In this document: positions 28,371-39,033 of the stretch, piece by piece
Layout: each line of letters starts with the position of its first letter
How positions within the stretch are numbered: position 1 is the stretch's first letter
Origin: Chamaecyparis obtusa
Lineage: Eukaryota; Streptophyta; Pinopsida; Cupressales; Cupressaceae
Direction: 5' to 3'
Assembly (NCBI GenBank): GCA_027943335.1
Contig: BSBK01008419.1
Span: 2,501 to 66,500, forward strand
DNA length: 64,000 bases
The notes under the pieces: generated by a model
Database searches by the model: none
What the model was told of the DNA's origin: nothing
The model's input: the letters and a program-made list of their open reading frames with translations, nothing else
Translations under genes and position numbers: made by a program

Positions 28371-28646
28371 TTACAGAGAGGGATTAACCTCAAAGCAGGG
28401 CTTCAAGTGGAATCCATTTACTGAGATAGGCAAGGGAACTCCTTCAAGGGTTGATAGTTGAAAAGCATTAGACCCATTGCACTCTATTATAACAAATGGT
28501 CCACCCCAAAATGAGTCAAATTTTGTATGTCTGCTAGGCCTTGATCTAAACTCATCCCATTTGAGGACTACATCTCCAACTTTGAAATTTCTGATCCTAG
28601 CTCTTTTATCAAAACCTCTCTTTGTCTGAATCTGATGGAACTCCAT
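28371..28646 (-). pseudogene. Gypsy integrase C-terminal module
   Basis: A 91-codon frame with LKWDEFRSRPSRHTKFDSFW followed by GGPFVI and NAFQLSTLEG. This is the GPF/Y module plus the SH3-like strand region that ends many Ty3/gypsy integrases and helps target choice. A chromodomain is not evident. The frame closes with FEVNPSL and a stop, about 210 bp from the LTR. Confidence 0.85.
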
Positions 28647-28829
28647 ATCTTACATTGACTTATTTCTAAATTCTTCTAATTCCATGAGCTAAGCATGTCT
28701 GATCTGTAAGGGATCTCCTTCTTCAAATAGAGCATATTGAGTGGCCAAGTCCAAAGCTAGTAATTCAGTTGAAATGGACAACCTAGCCTCTCTGCCATAC
28801 ACTAGCACATAAGGAGAATTCCCAATGAT

Positions 28830-29794
28830 CTTCTTTGGGGTAATTCTATCTAACCACAAGAAGACCTGAGTTTAGTATGCCAATACCTCTGATTATCTTG
28901 GAGAGTCTTCTTGATTATCCTAATCAAATTCTTGTTTGTTGATTCTGCTAAACCATTGCCTTGGGGGTAGTAATTGGAACTGTTATTCAGATAGATGCCA
29001 TTTTTTATTGCCCACTTTGAGACTTTGAGGCCTGTGAATGCCAATGCATTATCTGATATGATGGAATCAGGCGTGCCAAACCTATGAACTATATCATCAT
29101 AAAAACTTAATACAACACTCTCATTTGATTCTTTTAATGCAATTGCTTCTGTCCATCTGGTGAAGTAATCAGTTGCAGTGATTATCCATTTATGGCCTGC
29201 ACTAGATGGAGGATTAATGATTCCTATGAAATCTATACCCCACTTCATGAAAGGTTGTTATGTTCTGATTGGCTATAGGGGCAAGGTTGCAAGCCTTTCT
29301 TTTCCTGCAAACATGGCACACTTGTTGCATTTTCTCACATACTCATGACTATCCTTAAAGATATATGGCCAATAGTACGTAGCCCTCATGATTTTAAAAG
29401 TAGTAGTCCTAGGATAAAAATGACCACCAGAAGGTCCATCATGAAACTCAAATACGACATCAACTATCTTTTCTGAATCAATGCACCTTAAAAGGACACG
29501 ATTGTGATCCTTTCTGAAAAGAACTTCATCTATCAGCACAAAAGGAATAGATTGCAATCTATAATATGTCCTTTTTGCTGAATCCAAACCTGCAGGACAT
29601 TGTCCTATCTTCAAGTAATGAATCATGTTAGGCAACCAACTTGATGCCTCAGCATGTTCTTTTGTAGAATGCACAACCAAAGATGCATCCATTTGCTCTA
29701 ATTTCTTTGAACTTTCATCCTCTGCCAAATGCTCACAAAGACCTCTTCCTCTAACCAGCTTGGTAGTTTGAATATCTATGTCATATTCCATCAC
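28830..29794 (-). pseudogene. Gypsy integrase
   Basis: The N-terminal zinc finger is seen as EFHDGPSGGHF then CNKCAMF (HHCC), with the typical MRATYYWPYIFKDSHEYV between. The core has WGIDFIG (first D), DSIISDNALAF (second D) and GLAESTNKN (E), with NYYPQGNG before it. The two parts are separated by a stop near 29260. The upstream LVRGRGLCEHLAED linker joins RNase H to integrase. The enzyme would insert element DNA; this copy is split. Confidence 0.93.
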
Positions 29795-29845
29795 CTTGGT
29801 GATCCAACCAACTCTTTTCTCATTCAGGTCCTTGGAAAGAAAAAA

Positions 29846-30127
29846 TTATTTGACACTTGGATGAGTAACTTTTAAATGTACCCTGCTATGGGTCAATAGA
29901 TATCTGAACTTTTTAAGGCTCTTTACCATAGCAAGTACATGTTTCTCTACAAAAGAGTATCTCCATTCATACTCTTCTAAACCTTTGCTAAAGAAAGCAA
30001 TAGGCTGCTCCAATCCATCTGAATTTTCTTGAGTCAACATTGCAGATATAGCATCATGACCTCCATAAGCATAAAGGATGAAATCCTTATTGAAATTTGG
30101 GTTTAGCAGGGTAGGAGCTTCCATCAA
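29846..30127 (-). pseudogene. Gypsy RNase H (standard position)
   Basis: A 93-codon frame from ILYAYGGHDAISAML to FRYLLTHSRVHLKV. It matches the RNase H-like domain that follows RT in Ty3/gypsy pol (family FxLxxDASxxAxGAVL..., PIAFFSK, EYEWRYS, EKHVLAMV, KFRYLL). The first catalytic residue is changed: YAYGG stands where the family has a D (YxDAS), so the fold is present but the site looks dead. Confidence 0.88.
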
Positions 30128-30168
30128 GACCTCTTTGATAGACTATAAATTGGCTTTCCCTTCCTTAG

Positions 30169-31000
30169 TCAACTAAAAGCTGAACTCTTTTTCAACATGG
30201 CTATCAAAGGCTTAAGTAAGGCTGCAATGTTAGGAAAGAACCTTCTAACAAAATTAATCTTTTCTATGAAAGATTGGAGACTTTTCTTATGATGTGGAAA
30301 TGGTAGCCCTAGGATGCCTGCAACTATCTCAGAATCTACTGTGATCCCTTCTTTGGATACTACATATCCCAACAATTTTCCTTCATGAACTGCAAACACA
30401 CACTTCTTGGGATTAAGAGATATCCCAAATTCTCTACACCTTTCAAAAATCTTCCTCAAATGTTTGATGTGATCTACTACATGCTTTGAATAGATAGTTA
30501 TGTCATCCAAGTAGACTAGTACAAAATTGTACATGAGGCTTTTAAAGGCCATATCCATTGCCTTTTGAAATGTAGCACCTACATTTGACAAACCAAAGGG
30601 CATCTTTTGATAAGCCATGGTTCCCCACTTGGTTGTAAATGCAGTCTTATATTGATCCTCTTCATTAACTAGGATCTAATTGTATCTTGAATAGCCATCC
30701 AATAATGAAAATCTATCGGACCCAGAGACACATTATAAGATTTGTTCCATGAAGGGCAGTGGATGGCAGTCTTTTAATGAGGCTCTGTTAAGATCCCCAA
30801 AGTCAACACATAACCTCAACTCCCCATTCTTTTTCCTGACAGGAACAAGGTTGGAAACCCAACTAGTATGATTGATGGGGTAGATGATACCACTCTCTAT
30901 CAATTTGAGCACTTCTCTATGCATAAGTGGCTCAAGCTTGGGATTAACAAGCCTTTGCTTTTGCCTCACTGGCTTGGCATTGGGTTCTAATTCAATAGTG
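30169..31000 (-). pseudogene. Gypsy reverse transcriptase
   Basis: Runs from PVRQKQRLVNPKL and LIESGIIYPINHTSWVSNLV through LRLCVDFGDLNRASLKD to MAYQKMPFGLSNVGATFQ and LVYLDDITIYSKH, so the catalytic YLDD is intact. FLGYVVSKEGI-like wording (LLGYVVSKEGI) closes the domain. Between 30618 and 30733 the motif A region (SLLDGYSRYN) is readable but carries stops at TAA/TAG where the family has Q. This is a recognisable RT killed mainly by nonsense changes. Confidence 0.93.
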
Positions 31001-31089
31001 TGCTGAGAAAGAGTAGGGTCAAAACCCTTGGGGTCTTCATACTACCATGCAAACACATCACTGAATTCTTTGAACAATTAGATGTAATC

Positions 31090-31422
31090 CTACTTTTCCA
31101 AATCAGTTTTTACTTTTCCAAATTGTAAACTCTTACTTGGCTCCAACTCTAATTGAACACAATGTTCTTGTTGAACTACTAGGCCAGCTTTATACTTCTT
31201 GACTTGATCATCCTTGTTGAAGACAACCTCTAATGTAATAAGACCTCTAGGCATCTTATTAGACTTAAGTTGTATCACTTGATCACCATAACTTTGTGAT
31301 AGCCTTTTTTGATTATGCTCTGAAAAAACATCTTCTTCAAACAAGAATTGCAGAATTTGTTCATCATTGTCAAACACTTGCCAATTGACATCATTATCAA
31401 GAATAGAAGGTCTGACAATCAC
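31090..31422 (-). pseudogene. Gypsy linker between extra RNase H and RT
   Basis: A 110-codon frame opening MIVRPSILDNDVNWQVFDND and rich in charged residues, with LITLEVVFNKDDQVKKYKAG. I see no catalytic motif. It continues from the extra RNase H and leads into RT, so it is part of the pol polyprotein. Confidence 0.7.
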
Positions 31423-31439
31423 TTTGATATGCTGTTGAT

Positions 31440-31855
31440 CTATTTCTTTTGAAATGCTATTGGGGATATCAAACTGAGATCCAACAACAGCTAACCTATC
31501 TTCATTTTGATTTAACTTTCTAGGGATGGCAACAATATTGAAAGAACAAAAAGCTTCAATTGTATCCCAAACTCTATGTTTCTATGCTTTCAAAGTGTCA
31601 TTTTTGGTTGCACTTATCCCTCTCACTTGGATGACAACTAATTCATTGTCACCATAAACTTTTAAGGCCTTAAGCCCTCTTTTTCTAGCCCACTCTAGTC
31701 CATTGACTAGACTTTCATACTCTGTAGTGTTGCTAGTGCAAGAGAAACTAAATCTAAAGGTAGTATAATACCTTTCTCCTTTTGGGGACACTAGCATAGC
31801 ACCACCACCAGAACTGTGTCTAGTTCTAGCTCCATCAAAAAAAAGTTCCCAAACC
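31440..31855 (-). pseudogene. Additional archaeal-type RNase H placed before RT
   Basis: The minus-strand frame reads WELFFDGARTRHSSGGGAML, then SNTTEYESLVNGLEWARKRG, VYGDNELVVIQVRG and NEDRLAVVGS. These give the four expected acidic sites of the RVT_3/archaeal-type RNase H (FFDGA, TEYE, GDNEL, NxxxD). In plant Tat and Ogre elements such a domain normally follows the ordinary RNase H, before integrase. Here it lies between protease and RT, and the interval between RNase H and integrase (29794-29846) has no room for a second one. One stop splits it after SATKNDTLKA (Q position). Confidence 0.87.
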
Positions 31856-32784
31856 TAATTGCTCTGATCCTCTGAATCAGTGTCTTCTTTGAGAAGGCTT
31901 GGCTCTATGGATACATTTTCTTGTATCAAATAACTTCCCAAACCAAAATCCCAAACAAGATTTTCTTGGGCCTCTGAAGCTCTTTCATTTAGATAAATAT
32001 CAGGGATACTTTCTATCTTTGTGTCTACTTCACTAATGGTTTGGAAGTCACTGTTATCAAATATAGGGCAATTTAGATTGATGGTATTAGACTCATATGG
32101 TTCTATATGGTGTGCTGCCAATGGTTCTGACTTAATGGTGACCTTGGTACCATATCTTGTATGAAAAAGCATGTGAGACCAGTAAGAAGATAGGTAGCCT
32201 CCTATCTTGGCTGTAAACTCCCTTGATAAAGATATGGCAAACAATGCAGGGAGATCTATGATATATATATCAAGGAGGATGGAAAAATTAGGAATAGCAT
32301 GAAGGATCAGACTGGTATCCTTGGCTACACCTATAGTGCTGACTGAGGACCCATCAAGTTGTGTAACCTTCTTTTGGAAGGGCTCATATTTTAGTCCTAA
32401 TTGGTCAGCTGCTTTCTTGGGCATTACAGTGCTAGTAGCTCCACTATCTACTATACAATTATGCACTAAAGATTTTCCAATGATTAAAGATACATAAAAG
32501 GGAGGTGGCTTTGAATTCCTACCTTGTGTGGCATTGGTCTTGGAGTTGCTACTTGGAACCTCCTTTTCTTGATCAATGTTAACTAACACTGGCTTGGCAG
32601 CTTCTTTTGCAGGTTGAGGAGTTGTCACTTCAGTCATGGCCTTCTTCAAGATTTCAGGTTGCCCTGGAATAGCCAAAGAGTCCCACATAGACATGGTGAC
32701 ATTCACATTCTTCATGTTGTCTACAATGTTGAAAGGAGTTACAGTGTGTACTCTTTGTTGTGCTTTCACTATGATGGGCTCCAC
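31855..32784 (-). pseudogene. Gypsy aspartic protease region
   Basis: An open frame of 309 codons. The protease core is HNCIVDSGATSTVMPKKAAD (catalytic DSGAT near 32445), followed by LDGSSVSTIGVA and the hydrophobic ILLDIYIIDLPALFAI strand, as in retropepsins. The N-terminal third is a proline- and lysine-rich linker from gag. The C-terminal acidic part leads into the extra RNase H. This is the longest undamaged frame of the element. Confidence 0.9.
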
Positions 32785-33099
32785 CTTTTTTGGAATTTGA
32801 CCTTCCTTGCTTGTGATGATAGGAACCTCCTTAGTTGTGATGGGATTAGCTTACTGTAGTGGCTCTGCAGATGTGGTGGCTTTGGCATTGGAATCTTCTC
32901 TCTCCATGTCTTGAGCTCTTCTTTTTTATCTTGTATAGGCAACAAAAGCAACTTCATCATTGACTCCATTGAAGTCTGGTTACTCCCAACTAAAGAGAGC
33001 AGTCTCTTTTTCTTGTGACTCTTGTTGGGGAACTAATACACTAGATGAAACCTCTGATTGAGCCTGTGAGGCATTCTAAACCATTAGTGCTTGGTTCAT

Positions 33100-34214
33100 C
33101 CATCCATTTGAACAAGTAGCCTAATTATGAGGCTGATTACAAGGAAAACACCATTCATTATCCATAGCCATATTATTTTGACTAGGATCCATATCCCTCA
33201 CTGGATTTGCAGAATTTAGAGGTGTAGGGTTATATGGTTGGAATGGTCTCTGATTAAAACTTTGTCTTTGTCCTTGATAACCTCCTTGGTATGGTAGCCT
33301 ATTTTGTTGATAAGGTTGTCCTTGATTTTGATATTGCTGATTAGGACCTTGGCCTTGTGGCTGAAATGGTGGTCTAATTCCTTGACCTTGCTTCTTTAGA
33401 TATGTTACTTCTTTAGTCAAGGTCTGCAATAAATTTGTCATTTCTTACTGACTGCTCTATTGGCTATTCTTTATCTCTTGCAGCTCTTGAGAGAAACTTG
33501 CTCTTAGCTCTTGACCACTAGTACTAGCTTGAGGTGCCGATATGGTGGGAATAGGGGTAAATGGGGGTACTTGAGTAGGTGCAATGGGTTGAAGGCTTGG
33601 AAAAATGGGCATTGGGGGCCTTCTAGCAATCATGCCTACTTGGATTAAACAATTTTCAGCCCTGAAAGCTATGTCAAAAGCTTGGGGTAAAGAAGTACCA
33701 CCCATAGACTAGATCATGATAGAAATTTGACCATTCAAGCTTTGCAAATAATATAGGAAAGCATGGTTAGCTGATGGTCTCATAGAAACTACAATTCTAT
33801 TCCATGTTTTGAGGAATCTACTATTGTAATTTGTTATTTGTTCTTGAGGGTCTCTTTTAATAGTTGTTAACTGCTCAACTAGATACAAGTTATCTGATTT
33901 ATCATCAAAATGCTTATTAATGCATCCCCTAACTCATCCCATGAAGTAATAGAACCAACAGTTAGAGTTCTAAACCATTCAAGAGCCTTACCTTTTAGAG
34001 AGGCTACTAATAATTTTGTGGACACATCTTCTTGAGTAATATTGTGTATGTTGCAGATGGTGGTCACATCTCTTATGTGTTCAAAAGTAGTTGTCTGCCC
34101 TTCACCTATGAAATCAGGTACACTCTTTAGTGCCACCAAGGGCACATCATGATGTTGGGAAAAATTTAATGGGCTACCCTGATTGAAAGGTGCAAAAGCA
34201 AACTGCCTAGCCAT
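33100..34214 (-). pseudogene. Gypsy gag, frameshifted
   Basis: The N-terminal capsid part (34214-33879) contains VPDFIGEGQTTTFEHIRDV and LKGKALEWFRTLTVGSITSW, the usual retrotransposon gag block. A one-base loss near 33910 moves the rest to another frame (FDDKSDNLYLVEQL, then FRAENCLIQ). A proline- and glutamine-rich stretch (33705-33200) precedes the knuckle-like CFPCNQPHN at about 33130. TAG and TAA stops near 33460 and 33445 replace Q. Gag would form particles and bind element RNA. Confidence 0.87.
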
Positions 34215-34617
34215 TGTAGGAGTTGGAATCTAAAGATTAACAACTATGTGAGTTGTATTTACTGCTGGATTTGAATCTTCCTCTAGATCTCTGGTTAGAG
34301 ATCTTCCTCTTCTTCTGGAATGAAAGGGAAAAGGTCTCCTTTCTAAGGTATCAAGAGGTGTTGATTGAACTCTCCTTGCAGGGGATGTTCTTTGAGTTGA
34401 CCTGCCTTTGTAACTTCTTTTGAGGGCAACTCTAAAAATTTAGTAGGCTTTGAGCTCCTAGTCTCAATATTTCTCATAAACCTTCAACAAGTTAGCCTTG
34501 ATCCTTGAAATCAGTGGAGTTGCCAGATATACTTGGTAGAACAACCTTTAAAGGTCTGTATTATGCAATCTATATATCAGAGATGACATAATCTTCAAAC
34601 AATAATTTCTTTTGTCA

Positions 34618-34637
34618 TCCCACCAGGCATGCCAAAA
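34618..34637 (-). other. Gypsy candidate primer-binding site
   Basis: On the minus strand TTTGGCATGCCTGGTGGGA follows the 5' LTR end (GTATAACA) by about 2 bp, the position of a primer-binding site. The matching tRNA is not assigned. Confidence 0.55.
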
Positions 34638-34638
34638 T

Positions 34639-37371
34639 TGTTATACACTAAGTTTGCACCTTAATTTCAAGCTCTCTTAGTCTTGATAACCTAGTATAAC
34701 ATGGAAATCATCTCCAGGTTATGGGACCTATGCTAACTGAGATGAGACCTCCAGGTTCTAGGCTGGTTCCTCTTGGATAATCACCTTAATTTTCTTCTAG
34801 ACATGAAACGTAAACTTTTGAGGGAAAGGGATAGAACAAATGCTTGGAAAGGGAAATGACTAAAAGAAAACTACCTACTAGGTGATACATCAAAATTAGG
34901 GGTATGAATTGCAGCATAGAGGGATGGAATCAATGAAAGGCTTAGGTCTAGTAGGTCATAACTTACTGAATAGGATTCCATAAGTGTTTCATAGGAGGGC
35001 TTGAACATGAGACACAACCTATGACCTGCAAGTAGACATTCACTTCTGCAGCTCGGTGTAGGATTGAGACAAGACTATTAGGGGGCTGAAGTATACCCAC
35101 AAAAACATCTAAATCAGATCAAACACAATAACACACACAATTAAAAAAAGTAAGAGGGATCAAAAACCCTAAGTTATCATTGAAAACATGCATAGACTTT
35201 AATTCATTACGAGATTATCCAAACAAGGAAGCATGGGGACATGAAGAATTGTCACAAAATACCTCTGCAATGTTTGAATAATCAATGGGAGGTTACAAAG
35301 AGTAGAAGACCAGAGGGTAGAGAAGATACCATAGATAGCCTTCTGAGAAAGGATGACCCTCTTTCAAAAGTGGACTCTCTCCTTTACAAAATGTGAACTC
35401 TCTCGCTCTAAAGCTCCAAAAATACAATATATACATCTCAACTGCATGGAGGCAGGAGTTAAAGCCTAATTAGGGTTACATGGATTTTACATTATAATAA
35501 TATTCAACCCTAATCCCATCAAATCTAATCATAAATGAATCTTTGTAATACTATGGCTGATCAGATATTGTATGCCCATCTCTGTACTGCATCAATTCAC
35601 AGACAAGTAATCTGGATCCATCAATCTTTCTGCAACAGACCCACCATGAATGCTAAAATGGTACCTCACAGGGACAAGAATGAACCCATGATGGCCACGC
35701 AAACTTCTTTATCATCTTTTCCAACTACAAACATCCTGTAGACATAAATTTCTTAGCTACCTCGCCGTTCACAGCTAATTTGAATCAATCACTGGCAGAA
35801 AACCCTCTGCAGAGATATTTGAATTTAAATTATAATGGCTAACCAATCATTTTAAAACATTTCCATCGATATCTAATGTTTCTCGGTAGATGAATGACTT
35901 AGATCATCCTTGGAAAAGTTATAAAACCTTCTTGAAAAGTCAAAAAACACCTTAGCACATTGCAGCCAATAAAATCTCAACACGTCGGCACACCTGTCAT
36001 TTTGGCCCCACCTCAAGCTTTTCTTTCTTAAGTCATTTGGTGACTATGTGACCAAAGGCCTTTCTCTAAGTCATGAAGAACCTTTCATAACCATGGCTTG
36101 GTGAAGTGACTACGTGAACAAAGTGGTCGCTGAATTTTTAAATCTTCCAGCTAGCCCTGGTTAAGTCCAGCGAACAAGAGAGAACCCCTAGTCATTGATT
36201 CATGGAACCTTGCTAACCCTGGGCCCATTTGCGACTTAGGAATCTTTCATTCACACTGACTACTTGGTAGGCATGTAGCTTGGCAGCTCTCTGACATCAG
36301 ACCCACAGAGAACTAGATTCCAATCTAACGGCGGGCGCATGATCTCATAGCCTTCGAATATTCCTTCAGATCATGTGCCAGCCACTGATCCCTTTAGAAC
36401 TAGGACCCCATGACACATCAGATCCTTTGAAAAATCTTGGTCATCACATAGTAGCCAATCATATGCGAGCTCATCAGTGCCAGGTAGCACATCGGACCCA
36501 CGACCTAGAGATTCTCATCGGACGGTTGTCACATGATCTCATAGGGTCAGAAGATTCTATGAGATCATATGACCACCATATATCTTTACCTTTCTGACAC
36601 ATCTACAGACCTTCTAACATGGTCCCATTGATAGATCCAAGCTATCATTTGGCCAACCAATAATGAATGAGCACATCAAAAACCGAGGACCCACCTGACA
36701 AAGCCCAGAGATAAAGTAAGATCAACGGTGGGTGCATGATCTCATGTGTCAAAAAAACTCCTTTAGATCATGTGCCAGCTGTTAGATCATCATCACCTGA
36801 CAACCACCAGGCCTACGCTGACATGGCATCGAATCACAAGTCTTTGACCAATCAAAGGTGTATAGCTCAAACAATGTGGCTGGACCCATTGATAGACGCA
36901 CTGTACAGATAGGAAGATCGAAGGTCATCGCAAGATCTCATGGAATCTTCTATGGCCATGAGATCATGCGACAACCATCAGATGAAGAATCTTGATTTTA
37001 GCCACTAAGCAGAGACCACCAAATCGAAAGGTAACTATTCACGGGATCGCTAAATGCTAGAGCTTTGACTGCCAAAAAATGGAGATTTGGTGACTAAAGG
37101 AATTAAAAATGCACATGCATTTTGGAGGTTTAAGTGGCCGATAAAGTAACAAAGAAATATAATAGGCCAAAGGGCTTTCTAGGGTTTATTGCTTATAACA
37201 TCTAGTTTTATGAATATTTGACCTGTAGACCAAGGGCCTTTAGAAATTTGTAGAGGCCAAAGAACAGGGAAAAACATCATGAAATTTTTTGAGGTGCATG
37301 GCAGGGTTAAAATAGGGACCTAGGGGTAGATTTTAGCCAAATTTTTATAGAATAGGAAAATTATGGTAACA
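34639..37371 (-). repeat. Gypsy 5' LTR (right copy)
   Basis: 2733 bp, TGTTATACACTAAG to TTATGGTAACA on the plus strand, alignable from end to end with 25432-28161 at scattered substitutions. It has the same four units of about 197 bp (about 36290-36990). Confidence 0.95.
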
Positions 37372-37376
37372 AGTAC

Positions 37377-37854
37377 AAAGGAGTAGATAGTAAATATATT
37401 CACAAAGCCTTTGCCTAAGGATACATTTGATTATCTGAGAGGTATGCTTGGGGTTATGCCCTAGCCTAATTTTGAAAAGTGATGTAGTTGGTTGCATCTA
37501 TCTAGTGGTAGATGAGCCTTATCTTTCTTCTGGACTAGATGTTGGTACTTCCTCTATGGGGGAGTATGTGTATCTAAGCTGAGTCATGAGGACTCTAGTG
37601 AATGTATTTTCTAAATACTATCTTTTCACATTGGAGCTATTGTTGACATAGTGATGAAATTTCTATCATTGATGTCAATGGGGGAGAAGTATACATGAAA
37701 AACCATCTGAAACATCTGTTGGAGAGAACTGAATAGGAAAATGAAGCAAGATTTGATTGATGAAGAGGATTTGAAGCATCAGTGTTGCAGCATTGGATTT
37801 TTGGAACATTGAATGTTTTTCATCTATGTTTCCATCAATGCCAATGGGGGAGAT
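37377..37854 (+). pseudogene. Copia RNase H end, 3' leader and polypurine tract
   Basis: The copia frame resumes with KE, a stop (TAG at the Q position), then IFTKPLP, FDYLRGMLGVMP and the natural TAG end at about 37463. After this come about 390 non-coding bases. Two polypurine-tract-like sites occur: TCAATGGGGGAGAAG near 37675-37689 and GCCAATGGGGGAGATC at 37840-37855. The second abuts the 3' LTR and is the likely primer for plus-strand DNA. Confidence 0.88.
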
Positions 37855-39028
37855 CATTAGGAATGAATGCTAAATGTTTGGTAGCCATTTTGTAGTGGTT
37901 GTCGTTGCATTCATGACTATGATTGTCATTGATGTCAACACAGTGATCTTCTAGTGACTTGCAAAGAAGCAGACAAAGTTTGGATTAGTGCACATGGGTT
38001 ATTACAGTTGGAGCTATGTGATGTTGAGGATATACTCTTTGATATGTTATATGTCTATGGTTAAGAGCACAGATAATTATTCATTTATTCATGGAAGTTA
38101 TGAGAATTTTGGTGGAAGCAGTATTCAGGTAGTGTTCCTTAGTAACGGTTTGTGGAAATCGGATGATATCTCCTAATTGGGATGGAATCTAGTTTTGCAC
38201 AGTTAAAGGGAATTTGAAGACAAATTAATAGTGACGTGGATGACAATACAAACTTTGAGGTCACACAAGTGAAGAATTATTGTAGTTGGAAGCCAACAAT
38301 TTTGTGTAATTTTGATGTAGCATGTGGAAAATTTTATGTTGTAATTGTATGCCAACTCATTTGTAATTATTTTAGTGTGGTATAAAGGAAGGAATGTATT
38401 TCCTTGTTGGAGTATGGTTGTAGTGGTTGTGTGTGATTTTTTATGCATGAAGTGAAGAAAAGAGCTAAGTGTGAAAGAGAATATGTGAAGGAAGACATGC
38501 GAGGTACAAAGATCTTAAATTTAGATCTGGTGTAATAGTGAGTGTGGTTTGGCATAGTCAGAGAAGAGGTAACATATTATTCTATTGAGTAATGCAAAGA
38601 TTATTTGGACAGTGTGTTCAGTGATCTTACCCTGAAGTTGTTTGGGCAGTGGGTCCTTATGTCTTCCATAACTCTTAACAGGGTTAGAATCTTTTAACAG
38701 GGATTCAAAATCTCCTAAGAGGGATTCATATGTACTGAATTTATTCCATAAGACTCCTAACAGACTCCATCCTTTCACAAGGAATATTCATATTAGTGCA
38801 TCTTTTGTGGGCATCATTCCCACCAGGGTTTACTCTTTGATCAAGAGGTTCCCTAGTCAACATATCTTGTGTCATTGTGTTATTGTGTATGAATATATTT
38901 CTATGGTTCGTAATTATATTTCTTATATGGTGTAGTGATGTTGAAGATGATAAAAGTTATAATTATCTGATAACTGATGCACTCGCCCCCCCCCTCTCAA
39001 TTATCTTGGTGGACTTTACTTTCTAACA
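37855..39028 (+). repeat. Copia 3' LTR
   Basis: 1174 bp, CATTAGGAATG (family TGTTAG) to CTTTCTAACA, aligned throughout with the 5' LTR and followed by the TTATT duplication. Confidence 0.95.
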
Positions 39029-39033
39029 TTATT

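Larger units (their letters stand above)
25427..37376 (-). mobile_element. Ty3/gypsy LTR retrotransposon, nested in copia, with two RNase H domains
   Basis: LTRs at 25432-28161 and 34639-37371 (2730 and 2733 bp) flank a minus-strand gag-pol. The target duplication AGTAC is perfect (25427-25431 and 37372-37376). Right LTR ends are TG...CA. The left LTR has TA in place of TG. Domain order on the minus strand is gag, protease, an extra archaeal-type RNase H, RT, RNase H, integrase and a C-terminal GPF-type module. Wording such as LVRGRGLCEHLAED between RNase H and integrase recalls the plant Tat group. Scattered stops and a gag frameshift show it is inactive. It is younger than the copia element it entered. 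Confidence 0.96.
20170..39033 (+). mobile_element. Ty1/copia LTR retrotransposon, host of a nested gypsy element
   Basis: LTRs at 20175-21349 and 37855-39028 are of equal length and closely similar. A perfect 5-bp target duplication TTATT flanks them (20170-20174 and 39029-39033). A primer-binding site follows the 5' LTR, and a GGGGGAGA polypurine tract precedes the 3' LTR. The order gag, protease, integrase, RT, RNase H is the Ty1/copia order. Its coding part is cut inside the end of RNase H by the gypsy element (25432-37371). Without that insert and one AGTAC copy it would be about 6.9 kb. LTR termini are TGTTAG-like to CTAACA. Many in-frame stops make it non-functional. Confidence 0.96.

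Noticed and set aside
38203..38448. 81-codon frame conserved at 20523-20768 and 38203-38448
   Set aside because: Conserved only because both are copia LTR copies; residues differ freely with no sign of selection.
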